Assembly: GCF_030936135.1 (NCBI RefSeq) | Contig: NC_082606.1 | Coordinates: 7,248,755 to 7,312,754 of the forward strand | Origin: Gavia stellata | Lineage: Eukaryota; Chordata; Aves; Gaviiformes; Gaviidae | Direction: 5' to 3' | DNA length: 64,000 nucleotides | Shown here: positions 48,801-61,409 of the stretch, piece after piece | Layout: each line of letters starts with the position of its first letter | Position numbering within the stretch: the stretch's first letter is position 1 | The notes under the pieces: generated by a model | Database searches by the model: none | The model's input: only the letters and a program-made list of their open reading frames with translations | What the model was told of the DNA's origin: nothing | Program-made: the position numbers and the translations under genes

Positions 48801-51391
48801 GGGGGGTGTAGAAGAAAGAAGTGATTTGCAGTAAGACCAAAAAAAACCTCCAGCCCTCTGTAAGACCAGTGGTACTTACGTATAGGTACAAGAGAAGGAA
48901 GTTGTAGGCATTTCTCAACAAAGAGAGCGCAAAGCTCCCAAGGGTTTCAAGTATATGTAATCCCTTTTAAGATGTTTCAAGAAATACTTGTTACCAGCTG
49001 AAATTGTTCTATGTAGATCTCCATTTTGTATGAGAGATGATCTTGTTGCAGATAAACCAAAGATGGCTGTCAAGGGAAGTCATACTATTAATTATGAAAA
49101 TTGAGAAGAATGGGACATGCTCATTATACCATGTTGGACAATGTAGAAGTGTTGTGTTAAAAAAGAAAATTTATAACTGTATACAGTAGGTCAGGCAAAC
49201 CAGGAGTCATAATCTATTATGATTTAATTATTATTAAATCATAATCAATTATGAGTTAATTTCCATTAATCCGGTGAGCTAGTGCTACTCACAGCCAGAT
49301 TTTCCTAAATGAAGTCTTGTAACTCACTAATAGATTCTCTATGGAAGAAAAAAAAAAATTAAGGAAAAGATTGTCCTAACTCTCTCATGTTTGTCTCCAT
49401 GTAAAAACAAACGGAAGATTATAGACTAATTTATGTGGAGAAAAAAGCAATCCATTGTTGACCTGCTGTTTAAGTGGGACTGAAAACAGATTTGGTCACT
49501 ACCGTAGTCAATCAAAAAGGTATTAGCCTCCCTCCTCCAATTTTCTGTTCTCCTCAGAAATCTTACAATTTCAAAGATACGTTGTCTTCTGAATTTGAGC
49601 AAAAATAGTTTTCAGAAAAACTATAAGGGACTTCAGTGTCAATTGATTGTTCATTTGAAATCTAAAAAATATTTTGTAGAAATATCTTTCTATGAACAAT
49701 TTTATTGCAAAAAGCTGAATTGTAAAAATTCTTTCCATACTGGAGAGGAAGCCTGACAAGTTTATCAAAATGCTTTTCATTTCTTCCTTATGTCTGATTA
49801 TTCAAAGGAAAATTTTAGACAGATGTTTTGATAGGGAATTTGCTTCAGAAAAAATAAGCATTTTAAGAAGAAATTAAATTATTCCTGACCAGCTATAATT
49901 GAATTTAATACCTGCGATGAAAAGCATGCTGGACAGTTGGTAGAATAAGAGAGAAATCCTGAGCCTGATACTCTCCTAACACAGATGCACCCACAGGCTT
50001 TCCACTGTTTACTTTCACTGCTTCCCTGGGGATGGAGTAATTCATTCCAGCTGAGCCCAGACACAGTTCCTCTTCTGGCCATCTCTGCAGGACAGGAGCA
50101 GCAGCTGCAGTGGCTTTTCTGCTTGGGGAAACAACCTGAAGGGGGCTATGGCACACATTACATGTGCTGTTTTATTTTAGATAAAACTTGACAGTCTTTT
50201 TTTTTTTTTAGCAGACTGGTAGTTGTGTGTAGGAAGAACTGTAGTGAGTTCAGAATTTTCATGAACAAAACTGCTGCAAATGAGTAGGAATTAACTGATG
50301 TCTCTTCCTCTGAATTAAAGCTAGGTATTTCCTTCTTCCTTACAATGGCATCATGCAAGTTTATTCACCAAGTTATGTCCAGACACCTCAGTCCTGAAAA
50401 ATAGCAATGCTATTATTTTAATTCTAGGTCTTTATTGACTATTGGTTTTGCTAAACTGAGTGCTAATTTTATTATTTCAAAGAACGAATGCATTTAAGGT
50501 TTGGGAAAATTCAAATTTCATCTGATGACATGACATCAGACTTAAGATCCCATAGAGCGTAGACATCTTTTTGTTAATTACCTATTTCTGCAGGAAACTG
50601 TACTGAAATATTATGTTAAAGGGTATTCTTATAATTCAGTTCAACAGAAAAAACAGGTCATATTCTGGGTACGTTTCTGACAATTCCAAGGTTTTTCTTA
50701 GGAAACTTTATGAAGCTTATTAACCTACTCAGAAGGAGGATATATAAATCTAAAAGGGACTTTCCTTTTACCTTCTGCCCATTGCCCTCCCTTTTCACCA
50801 TCATCTAATGAGTCAGTGTTCTGTCATCAATTAGACAGGAAGGCATTCTTCTTTAGTTATTGATAATTTGAAAGAAATATGATCTTCTTAGTAACACTAA
50901 TGTGGAGTTTAGATTATTTATGGAGTCCTTATAAAGTAACAACATAAAAAAATCAATGGGCTTTGTGCATGAGTGATTTTTGTTTAATAATTTCTTAAAT
51001 ATAGCACAATATATTTAAACAATATTTTATAAAATCTTCAAATAACAAATGCAAACTTCTGTAGGATTTTTATTTTTAAGACTAGATGTTTTAAAACTTG
51101 TTTTATAATTTAATTTATTTTCAGAATTATATTAGAATTTAGAAATAACATTTTAGTAAGGAATTATATTATTCTCCTAAATCTGCATAATACAGTGTAA
51201 TATGTTAATTTGTGTGAACTGTATTTTTCTTTTATAAGGTTGATGACATAAAAGCGGCTATGACAGAACTGAAGGAAAAAAAGATACGAATATTGAGTGA
51301 AGAGCCAAAAATAGGTGCACATGGCAAACCTGTGATTTTTCTTCACCCTAAAGATTGCCACGGAGTCCTTGTGGAACTTGAGCAAGCTTGA
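42528..51391 (+). CDS. MCEE: Methylmalonyl-CoA epimerase, mitochondrial, complete, 3 exons
   Basis: MCEE converts (2R)- and (2S)-methylmalonyl-CoA into each other in the mitochondrial matrix, feeding propionyl-CoA carbon to methylmalonyl-CoA mutase. Exons: 42528-42558 (31 bases, phase 1), 47570-47910 (341 bases), 51239-51391 (153 bases with TGA). All are GT-AG, giving 525 bases and 174 residues (human 176). Residues 1 to about 40 (MAASLGRSAAGLLTRLQTSA...) are basic, Ser/Ala-rich and lack acidic residues, as expected of a mitochondrial presequence. The vicinal-oxygen-chelate fold follows: GRLNHVAIAVPDLEKA with metal ligand H48, PEHGVYTVFVELGNTKLELL, GGMHHICIE with H120, and GKPVIFLHPKDCHGVLVELE with E170. 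These match human H50, H122 and E172 with a constant offset of two. Nothing appears broken. It is divergent from MPHOSPH10. Confidence 0.96.
42801..47569 (+). other. MCEE intron 1 (part)
   Basis: AT-rich intron. A small - strand open frame at 46022-46267 stands out in composition (see findings). A sequence resembling old amniote repeats lies near 46770. No RNA gene was seen. Confidence 0.5.
47911..51238 (+). other. MCEE intron 2
   Basis: About 3.3 kb of AT-rich intron. Its one clear structure is a perfect 13-bp inverted repeat with a 4-base loop at 49216-49245. No mobile element was recognised. Confidence 0.55.
49216..49245. repeat. Perfect 13-bp inverted repeat, 4-base loop
   Basis: ATTATGATTTAAT, TATT, ATTAAATCATAAT: both arms pair fully. 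It is purely A/T apart from one G and one C, and lies in MCEE intron 2. Confidence 0.9.
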
Positions 51392-51406
51392 GCCGTAATA
51401 TTTATA

Positions 51407-51412
51407 AATAAA
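51407..51412 (+). promoter_or_regulatory. MCEE polyadenylation signal
   Basis: Canonical AATAAA 15 bases after the MCEE stop codon, so the 3' UTR would be only about 30-40 bases. Confidence 0.65.
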
Positions 51413-51429
51413 ACAATAGATTAGTTGTG

Positions 51430-54400
51430 AAGTTACTGAGCTGGTGCTGGGAATATTGATGTGGTGTTCAGTCTTTACAAGTTCACTGTAGTTCCTGTGG
51501 ATTAAGTACAGCTTTTGAGTACTGAAATAGTGCTACAGATTTAGGGTCGGTTTCTTTTTTTGTTGTTGTTGATCTGATTTTCAGAATTAATATGTTGACA
51601 TTTCTTGAATTCTTTGTGATTCTAAAGACAAATACATGAGCCAAGTTACATATGTAACATAGTAATTTATATTCTGTTGCCTCATGTTTTCAGCATGGTT
51701 TTACCTCTGTAACCAAAGAAACTGTACAGTTTCTAGGTCATCCCACATTATTTTGTTCTACATTTCAGAGCAGAGACCCACTTCTCAGTGACAACAATAT
51801 AGCTTAGATACTCCCTTTAGAAATAAAGGAAAAAGGAACATTGTATTTTCTGTTTTCACCATTCACCATCTGTGCTTCACACTGATTGATTGGTTCATGC
51901 AATAAAAAAATCCTTATGCTATTGTATGGGTGTCTGCAATCAGTAAATAAGTTTTCCTTGGCATAAGAATTACTGCCAAGGAAGTCACCATGCATAAATC
52001 ATCATTTAGTTGTTTTATGAACTCTGGATATGCAGGCAATGCGAGAAAAGTATCTGAAATGTATTTTAAACTGTAATGTACTTGTCACATTTTAGTTTTT
52101 TCAGGTATTGAATATTTGTTTTTCAACCTTCATCCACAGGAAGATAGCTGGGAGAGATCTGAACAAATAGTGATTAATCTTTTCACTTACTTTATAAATA
52201 CTGTTTTCCTATGCAAAAGCACTTAGAAAATCAGTGGAAAACACAAGCCGCATAAGTCTTGCTTATGTACACTGTCTTTAACATCAGAGACCATGCCACC
52301 ATACTTATGGTTCTGATAGACTGCAGTCACAGTTTGTTGACTTATTCATGGACAGACTTTGGTTTATTGGTGTACGTTAAGCAAGCAGTGTTTGTCCTGA
52401 TACTTTCTTTTATAGGTTTGTTTTGACACATCAGCTGCAGAAATTGAAGACTTGCTGTGTCTCTCTCTAGTTTTCTTAATCCTTAAAGGTCATATATGTT
52501 CCTAGCTAAACCACAATCTACATCTCTGCATATACAGTGAATGGTTTCAGCTTGATATGGAGTAAGTTCATTTTAGTCTAGAAGAATTTTTACTTAATGG
52601 AAAGGGAATTATTTGTGTTCTGTGTCATGTTTGCTACAACAAAATACAACTATAATGTTGACTTGACATTTAAACAGGGCTTTGAAGACATTGATGCTTC
52701 CTCATGAATTTTACTTCTGAAAAAACTCTGCAAAGCCATGCATTTTTTTAAAATGAGATAGTTTTGTACTCAAAATAAATACTACTCCTGTCATATTTTG
52801 AGAAAAATACAGTCTTTCACAGGGTTCTTGCATCTCATCAAATCACTGTTTAGAGGGTAGTTTGTGATCTAAATTCTGAATTGTTTAAATTTAGAAATCC
52901 TAAGGCAGGAAAAGCAGGATGATTTGATATTCCTAAAATATGATTCTGCCATTCTAGGAGACATTCTATTAGCAAAGCTGCTTTTGTCTTTCCATTCTTT
53001 CAAAGACAGGGAGGCATCTTTTCTGCAAAACTAGCAAAGGAATGCCAAGACTAGAAGCCTTGCTGGTTACATGTCAAGATAATTGAACCGAAATCTTTGA
53101 ACCTAATACCCTTAGTTTGGTGCAACAGAAAACAGGGTAGTCCTCCCTAGGTTCATACTCCATTTCTTTGTCCTGTCTGAAGAAGGTGGAGTTTTGTGTA
53201 TGACATCTATCAATACACTCAGACTAGTAGCTTGATACAATTCAGGGAAAGGAGATTTTGAGTAAACAATACTTACTCTACTTGCCCCATTGTGCTCCCC
53301 ATCTTATTAGCAGAAAGAGACTTGTAATGCTTTTAGCTAGTAACCAGCAATTTTCCTGACTGACTGCAGAGGGGTTGCCTAGCACTAAGTCAGCTGATGT
53401 ATTTTGTTCATCGTAACTAAGTCATTCTCTTATCTCACTCACAGTTTATACATTTTATCTGACTCCTCCTAAGGTGTAAGTCAAGATATTAACAAAAAAA
53501 AAAAAAAGAAAAAAAAGAGAGAGTTTAGGTCTGTAATATTAGTCAATACCCAAAACTGGGGCATGCTTATTCCAAGCTCTTACCATTTGGTGGGATCAGA
53601 CCCCCGTGCTTGCCTGGGTATGTGCTACAAGATATGAGAATCTCCACTTCTGGAACTCTAGACTTGGAAGGAATAGCCAAGAGACCTCGACAGCTGAAGA
53701 ATCTGAACACAGCTAAGATGCATTGAGAGAAGTTTCCTGTTCATAAGCCTAATTCCCATAGACTTCAGTGGGAACAGGATCAGCCCCTATACTTGTAACA
53801 AACTTAGAGTCCTTCACCTTACACAAGAGAGCTTTCACAAGTCATTCTGTGTTCTGACTTTTAAGGGTTTGGGGAGGGGTTAGAGATACGTGCCTTACCC
53901 TTTGTCATTGCTATGATTGTAAAAGGGGAATAACGTCAAGAAAAACAGTGGAAATTCAGGGATGGAAACTGGAGCAATAGAGAACTGTGATTTGTTTCTT
54001 CCAGTGGAGGGACACTTAATGATACACCCCTGTTGTACCAATATACAACTTCTGGAAAGAACAACAGTGATTCAAATAACTGGAGCCTGATTAGCTTGGA
54101 AGGGAATTAGGCTTTGACAATGGGTATTATTTTTTTTTAAAGGCATAGTGAAACCTTATTTTCTGATAAAGTCAAGCTTTTCAGAAGATGAAGTGTTAAT
54201 ATTTTGTCATTAAATTTTGTCATGCTTGGGTCATTTGTCAAGTACAAGTTCCCTGTTCCAATCTCTCCACGTGCCTTTTTTCCCCTCTGAGCTCAAGCAT
54301 GTTCCCATCTTATGCTGCCTAAGGCAGACAAGACACATTTTTCTGGACTCCATCAACTTTACTCAGGCAGCTAAAGGGCTCGTAATTAAATGATGCAAAA

Positions 54401-55940
54401 TATCTTTTTTGACTTCCTCTATGCAACCCTCAAGTCTCCTCTAGGTGGGAGGAGGAGAACAGGCTGCAGAATGAATCCCATTCCGTATGATGAGACAAAC
54501 CTAGAAGCAAACTCAAAAAGCTGAAAAAAGAACTAACTATATGCCTTTTAAAAGCTAATGTTACAGTTTGGCAAATCTGCAAAAACTCTGGTCCCATCAT
54601 GCTTATACTGCAATTAATTCACCTGAATTTAAAAAAAAAAAAAATTCGGTATTTCATTCTGAACTCAATTGCTTTCATTATTACCATATTTACCCAATTT
54701 ATCACAAGTTTTGGAAGAATGTACTCCATCATGATGCCACAGCTACAGTGCTTAATACAGTTAACACAGCCTGAAAATTTAGAAAGCTGTGAATGAATTA
54801 CAAGAGGAACTGAAAATGGCACTTATTTCTGCAGACTGTTTCCTGGATGGATAGTACTTCTGTGTTTAATGCTGAGACTAGAGTTTACTTTCTCAATGCA
54901 CATGCAGAAGCATTGCTGTTTATTGTTAAGGACAGTCTTTGGATTTGGACTTTATTGCCAGGATAGATGAATGGAAGTTGGTGTGACCAAGGAAGTCTCA
55001 TAGAAAGACCAGGAAACATGGTGATGTTTACAATATTTAGTTGAGGTACTTACAATAGGTGCTCTGAATCATTTCCTTGGTGCTTCATTGGATTCTTTCC
55101 TTACAAGAAATTCTTCCTGTAGTGATCTGACTTGGGTTTGCTGGACTCAAGAACCCTTAATTAAGAGAAAGAGTTAATTGTTTCAATAAACACTCGATTC
55201 TTTTACCAAAGCAGTTGTCATGTCGGCCAAATTATTAGACTGTGAAACATAAGAAATCCCTAAAATGGTATCCCTGGTGCTTCCCATAAGGGTGCTGGGT
55301 GGCACTAGGCACAGAAAGGTAACTGACAGTTTAAACTTGGAACATTGACTCATATAAGATTAATATGGACATGAAAACTAACAATAATATATAAACTAAT
55401 TGGCCCAATGCTGATGTTGTAAAATGGAAGACCTCACCTTCTTAGGAATGCAAAATCTGTCACCTTTGATAAGCATTTTCAAAGCAGTTTGAACATGAAA
55501 CATAAATTTATCTTATTGTGAAGGAGGGAGGTTTGCCTCCCAGGATGGTATAATCCTTAAATATCTATAAAATGATGTCATCCGTCTAGTTTCATGTTCA
55601 TTTGCACCATCTTGCATATTGTTAAACAGCATTGTTCACTGCAAAGTTTATAGCATAGATTCACAAGTGAAGGAAGAATTCTCTCTTAAACATTTTAAAG
55701 TAATGATACATTTTGAAGCACTTCATGACTTTTCTAGGGGTAATCTAAAGTGTAATCTAAAGTCATCTTTTAATTTATGCTTTGTTAACATAAAAATAGC
55801 AAATAGGTACTAAAATCTATAAAATAGATCTTTAACGAAGATTACTTATTTTTAATATTGCATTTTTTCAGTAATAAAGATAGGCTTAAACCATGATTTT
55901 AAAAAAAAAAAGTTCTGAAGTAACTAGTAACTGTGAGTAC
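51430..55940. other. Intergenic DNA after MCEE
   Basis: AT-rich, with A-runs near 53491-53515 and 54629-54644 and no coding sequence that I can support. A segment at about 53720-53800 resembles old amniote interspersed repeats (the word CCCATAGACTTCAGTGGGAA), but I cannot name a family. Confidence 0.45.
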
Positions 55941-55944
55941 TCTG

Positions 55945-56032
55945 AAGGCTTTTTTGTTGTTGTTGTTGTTGATGGTTGGACTTGATGATCTTACAGGTCT
56001 TTTCCAACCTTAGTGATTCTGTGATTCTGTGA
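55945..56032 (+). mobile_element. CR1 LINE, short 3' tail
   Basis: GGTTGGACTTGATGATCTT, then GGTCTTTTCCAACCTTAGTG, then ATTCTGTGATTCTGTGA, which is the terminal piece of an avian CR1 with its octamer tail. A (GTT)n run precedes it. Confidence 0.88.
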
Positions 56033-57640
56033 TATGTGACAATGCACAGTTTGCATTAAATAGGGGGAATATCCTACTTCTGCATCTATGGCTGGCTTGT
56101 ATGGAAAAGATTATTTCCAGAAATTGAAGAGTAGCAGAGAGGTACATTATTGGACTGATATTATGCACCTTATTTTTACCTTCCATTTTGGTATGTAATT
56201 TTCTATGATAACCATCTGCCTGAGTCACTGTATCCAAAATGAGGTGGAGGGAGAATGTTTGTTAGGAACTTAAGTTTAGGAAGTTAAAAAATATATCCCA
56301 CTCCCTTTGGGACCCCTGCAGTCTTTGAGAGGTCAGTTGTAGTACAATACTTGCAGCTGCAGTAATTTCAAAAAGAAAAGACATAACTGCCCTACCAAGC
56401 TGGCAATACTGCTTTTGGTATATTGATTGAGAAGGTGAAAACTTCCTTATATACATGAGGCTATTTCATCAAGTTAACAATTTTGAGAATTAATAATATG
56501 AATTACAACATGATTTGCCAAATGTTTAAACAACCCATCTACAGATTATATGTAACTTCCTGTAGTTCTGTGTAAAGCATACATGCATTACAGTTTATGT
56601 AATGTTTGAGTTCTCATTATCTTCAAAAGAGAACAAAAATCAGTCAAGTAATTAGCATATAGAAAGGGACAGATGAGAAAAGTCACCATAGAAAAACATG
56701 ATAGAAAATATCCTCTTAATAGCAAATGGCTACTCTGTAGTTAGTGAATCTTAACAGAAATCTTAACAACTAAACAAAAAACAAGAATAAAACCCACACA
56801 AAATGGTGTTTCCATGAAGCGCCTTTGCATGTGGATGGAATTTGACTTGGTGCTAAGCAACTGCTATAGCTACCCCAGGGCAAACAAAAGCACACCAAGT
56901 TGGACACACAAATATTATAGTGAACATTGATATCTAGCTGATTGGAATGCAATATAATTACATTAAGATAGCTTTTCACTTTTGCTATCATGAGAAAGAT
57001 TACTTTTTACACTCAAGAATAGCTACAAGTCTCAAATTTGCATACTTCTGAGCAAGTCCTGTCCTAACTGGCCTAAGAGCACTTGATCTCATATATGTTC
57101 CTTTATATACAAAGTAATCACCATCACCTAGCTGCAGTAGAAAGATCTAGTAGTTTCTAATAAAAGGCCTGAGGAACCAACTATGTTTATCATTCACCAT
57201 AAGAAATGTTCTTGGAGAAACCCACTTCAGTGAGCTGTTAAGTATTAGACGTTGCATCTTCCATTTTTAATCTTTAGGGGGGGGATCTACATATTGTCTG
57301 CACAAGGGCATAAACATCATGATTTGACCTCATAAATCTGGCCGTATGACGGAATGTGTCTAAGTCCAGTGCTGTCCCCTGCTGTAACGTTCAAACTTTC
57401 GGTGTTTAATTTGATTTTTGTTGCACCGGAGCACCTCAAGCAACTGGGAAACCTGAGGTCATTAACTAGCGGGATTACACAGGAATGTGCTTCACAGAAA
57501 AATGGTATGGAAGACTCACAGAAAACAACATATGCTATGGCCCACCACCAAAGCAGGGTCCCTAGGTGCACAGTCTGCCAGTGCAGGGTGGCCTCACCAT
57601 GTGTCACAACAGGACTGGAGGCCTCCAACAAACATACCTG
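56033..57640. other. Intergenic DNA before the 58-kb CpG island
   Basis: I see no gene or repeat I can support. A 138-codon + strand frame at 57354-57770 has no known motif and runs into the GC-rich block. Confidence 0.45.
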
Positions 57641-59030
57641 CCTACTGCAGCTGCTTGAGGGGCTCCTGTTGGGCAGCCGGGCGGAGGGTTGCTCCAGCCT
57701 GCAGGCTGGGGGAGCACCCGGCTCTCCTCAGCGTCCAGGTCTGGGCAAGCTCCTCCACGGGCGTGCGTGAAGCTGGCGCAGAGCTGGGCCTCCCGCCTCC
57801 AGTATCTGTGGAAGGCAGTATTTGACAGGTTAGTCCGTATCACCAAGTCACCCACTTTTTGTGCCATTTTGTGAGAAACTCGGGGGCGTACAAACACGGC
57901 GCCACCTCACCGGCCCTCCGTGAGGCAGCGCAGCGAGTTCTGCCATTACCTCTTCCAACCTCGCTGGGAGCAGGCCGAGCAGGACCCTGTGAGCGGAGAG
58001 CGACGCCCGCGCTTCGGGGCACGAAGGCTGACGGCCAGGGCCGGGGGCAACCTAGAGGTGCGGGCAGCGGGCCGGAGCGGGCGCGCTGAAGCGATGCTGA
58101 GGAGAGGCGGGGGACTCCGGGCCGCCCCGCTGCGCCCCGCGGGCCCGGCCCCCCTGAGGCGCCGCGGCGGCCGGACTATGCGCCATGCAGGTTCCCGGGC
58201 GGCTGGCGGTATTCTCGCACGCAGCTTCCCGGGCCCACCAGCCGTCTCGGTGTGTGGCGCTGAGGCAAGCACACAAAAGAGCGGCTGCAGCTGCCCCCGC
58301 GTCCCCGCCGCGGTGCGGGGTGGGGACCGGCCCCGCCGCTGCCAGCAGGGGTAAGGAGCGGGGGCGCAGGGCGGGGGACCGGCGGCCAGTGTCGTCGCGG
58401 GGACCGGCGGCTCCGCCAGGGGTGGGGCAGCAGCATCCCAGCGGGTCCCCTCAGCGGAGCGGGGGGCCCGCGGGGCCGGGCGGGCGCTGAGGGGGCGCCG
58501 CGGCCACCCCCGCCCCGCACAAGCGCGGGCGTTGCTCCCCTGGAAATCAGGGCTGGGGGCTGCCCGCCCCGCGAGCAGCTGCCCCCGCTTCACCCTCAGC
58601 CCCATCCCCTGGCAACCGAACTACCCGCAAGGGGACGGGGAGCCGGGGTGAAGGGGAGCCCCTGCGGCATGGCGTCGCCGCCGGTGTGGTGGCGGTCGGC
58701 GGCGCGGCGGCGGGGGGCTCCGGCACAGGGGGCTGCCGCACGCCCACATGTCTCCGCTGGCACGGAGCCGCTCTTCTGCCCGCTGTGGCGGGGAGGCGGC
58801 GGCGGAGGGGCCGCACCGCCACCGCCGCCTGTCAGCCGCTGGAGAGCTGGCAAGGTCTCCCCAGAGCCGGGCTGCCGGTGGGGACAGCGGGTGCCTCGCG
58901 CTGCCGGCTCGCGATCAGCTCCGTCTCGGGAGGGCTGCGAGCTCTCCGGCTCAGCCCGCCATCCCGACCGCCTCACCTCAGCCGTGCCTCGACGTCTGCT
59001 TTCGGTAATGCAGGGACCGACAATGCAACA
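57640..59030. promoter_or_regulatory. Large CpG island, probable promoter of a gene to the right
   Basis: This is the strongest GC/CpG block in the window outside the three named promoters. No known protein is encoded in it. A strong + strand donor, CAGGG|GTAAGG, lies at 58350/58351, so a non-coding first exon could end there. Another usable donor, CTTTCG|GTAATG, lies near 59004. Synteny suggests a gene such as APBA2, but nothing in the window proves it. Confidence 0.6.
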
Positions 59031-59689
59031 TATGCATAATGTCTGTGTTTTGTGGGAAGGCGGGAGGCTTAAGAATCTGTTTGTCTTAATGGAGTCAGAA
59101 GAAATGCGAGAGGAGCCCTCATGTAATGCAGCACCGCTAAGAGTTTGTATGTGTTTCTGATTTCGTGCCTCCAGTGTAGCAAATGCATCAGAGCTTTTGA
59201 TCCACTCTTTTCCCGTTCCCTTCATCATGAGGTCTGGAGGGGAAAAGCTGCTCAATTAAGAACACTTGATTTTTGTTGGGATAAACAGCGTGAGACATTA
59301 TAGCATGGTCTGTTTTCCCCTTTTTGAACAATTTTTTAAATAGGTGGGGGTTTTTTGTATTGCCGTAACAAAAGGGATGGGGGTGGGGGAGAGGAAGGGA
59401 ATGCTGCGTTTGGAGCTGCGTCTTGGAAAGGGAAAGGATGGCTTATTCTGCCTCAACTAGCAGTCTGCACTTTCAGATTTTCGTACTTTGCATCCTCAAT
59501 GTCATTTTGATGGTTGGTGCATGCTAGTGAGGGCATACAAGACAATAAATTTAAATAAAGGCAAGAGATCATACAACGTTCATAGTACAGAGATAACATG
59601 CATTGCAGTGATGTTTAAGAAAAGTCTTAAATTACTGTGACCAGTTTGGCTAAAAAATGCAAGTAGTGTTTCAGTTGTATTACCTGGTC

Positions 59690-60308
59690 AAGGCCACCCT
59701 ATAATCTCCCAGGAGGGGCTGGGAAATCCATTTGCAGAAAGGGTGATTCTCCCCCTCTACTCCATTCTCGTGAGACCCCACCTGGAGCACTACATTTAGC
59801 TCTGGGGCCCTCAACATAAGAAGGACATGGCCCTGTTGAAGCGAGTCCAGAGGAGGGCCACAAAGAGGATTAGGGGGCTGGAGCACCTCTCCTATGAAGA
59901 CAGGCTGAGAGAGGTGGGGTTGTTCAGCCTGGAGAAGAGAAGGCTCCGAGGAGACCTTCTAGCAGCCTTCCAGTACCTGAAGGGGGCCTACAAGAAAGCT
60001 GGAGAGGGACTTTTTGGAAGGGCACATAGTGATAGGACAAGGGGTAATGGCTTTAAACTGAAAGAGGGTAGATTTAGATTAGATATTAGGAAGAAATTCT
60101 TCACCATGAGGGTGGTGAGGCACTGGACCAGGTTGCCCAGAGAAGCTGTGGATGCCCCATCCCTGAAAGTATACAAGGCCAGGCTGGACGGGGCTTTGAG
60201 CAACCTGGTCTAGTGGAAGGTGTCCCTGCCCGTGGCAGGGGGTTGGAACTAGATGATCTTTAAGGTCCCTTCCAACCTAAACCATTCTATGAGTCTATGA
60301 TTCTATGA
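59690..60308 (+). mobile_element. CR1 LINE, 3' part with the end of ORF2
   Basis: Frames read as the C-terminal end of CR1 ORF2 after the reverse transcriptase: LVRPHLE-like DNA from about 59770, then an uninterrupted frame 59827-60213 with LLKRVQRRATKRIRGLEHLS, RLREVGLFSLEKRRLRGDL, SDRTRGNGFKLKEGRFRLDI and HWTRLPREAVDAPSLKVYKA. It is followed by the typical untranslated end, AGATGATCTTTAAGGTCCC, then TTCCAACCTAAACC, and an ATTCTATGA octamer tail to about 60308. It is 5'-truncated. The open frame suggests moderate age. Confidence 0.93.
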
Positions 60309-61400
60309 AAAGGTATTTCATGTGTTATGCCTGTTACCCAAGAATCCCTCATTACTTAACCAGCAGAACTGAAAAACAGAAACAACTGCTATCATAGTTT
60401 TATGTGGTTGTGTGTAAGCAATAGTATTTCCACGCATGGTAATTTTAAAAGGGAGGAATTTTGGTGTAATTCTTTATTGCCACTTAAATAAAAATACAGT
60501 ATGTGCTAGTTATCTGTATATTGAAAAGCATAAGATATAAGTTTATGTTAAAGCATAAGATTGCAATTTATCACTGTATAGTCCAGATTCTCCTCTCTAT
60601 GGAACAGACAAGGATGAAAGAGCTTTTCTTTCCATACGTTCTTCTATGGGTACTAAACTACTAAAGGGGAAGCCACTGTCCTTACTCCACTTTGGGCTCA
60701 TAGGATTTCAGGCTAAAGACCTGTCCCTGTAAGCCTTGATTGTCAGGCTTCCTAAACCTAAATTCTCTGATACTTTAGCCCTTATCTGCACTTGGAAATA
60801 TCTAAAGCTATTTTTAAAAATGCAGTGTTGCCTCTAATCAGCAGCTGCATTATTGCTTCCCCTTGATCCTCTGATCATAAAGGAAAAGTGTTTTTGAAAA
60901 GGCCATAGCTGCTCAGCTGTTTTGGTCAAAGTCTTATGATTCTAAGGAAGAATCTCGAAAAGCATTTTTTGTACAGTTACTTTGTTAATGCTAGTTCAGG
61001 TTGGAGACTGGACATGAATTTAAACAAGAGCTAGGTCTTTAAAAAGTGACCTTTGCTTAAGGCTGTGAACATGAGGAACCACTTCAAGAAGCATAATTTT
61101 ACCATCTGTAAAGCTGTTCTGATAAGAATGTTTTCTAAGAAATAATTTGTGAAAATACCATGGTTTAATCCTCTTCCAGTTTATATTCCTGTGCTGAAGG
61201 TAGAGAAACCCAGCAAGAAGTGACCTGTTCCAGGTTACCAGCTCACAGAGAGAAATATGGAAGATCCTGGTTTTGTCCAGAACAAAATCTTGGCTGTAGC
61301 CTTTGAACACATCAAGCTTTAGGTGCTTTTGCAGACTTTTTATATCCATTTCCCTTGTAATCTGTGTTTAAACAAACAAGGCAATGCTTTTATGCTTTAA
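60309..61400. other. Unannotated DNA between two CR1 copies
   Basis: AT-rich, with no gene or repeat that I can support. It is probably part of the first intron of the gene starting in the 58-kb CpG island. Confidence 0.45.
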
Positions 61401-61409
61401 GCCACTGCA

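Noticed and set aside
57354-57770. 138-codon + strand frame before the CpG island
   Set aside because: No recognisable motif; composition drifts into the GC-rich block and no splice support was seen.
57946-59255. Several 100-220 codon frames on both strands in the 58-kb CpG island
   Set aside because: Compositional; no recognisable protein. The block is better read as promoter and non-coding exon.
59827-60213. 128-codon open frame as a host gene
   Set aside because: It is the C-terminal end of CR1 ORF2, part of a truncated LINE.
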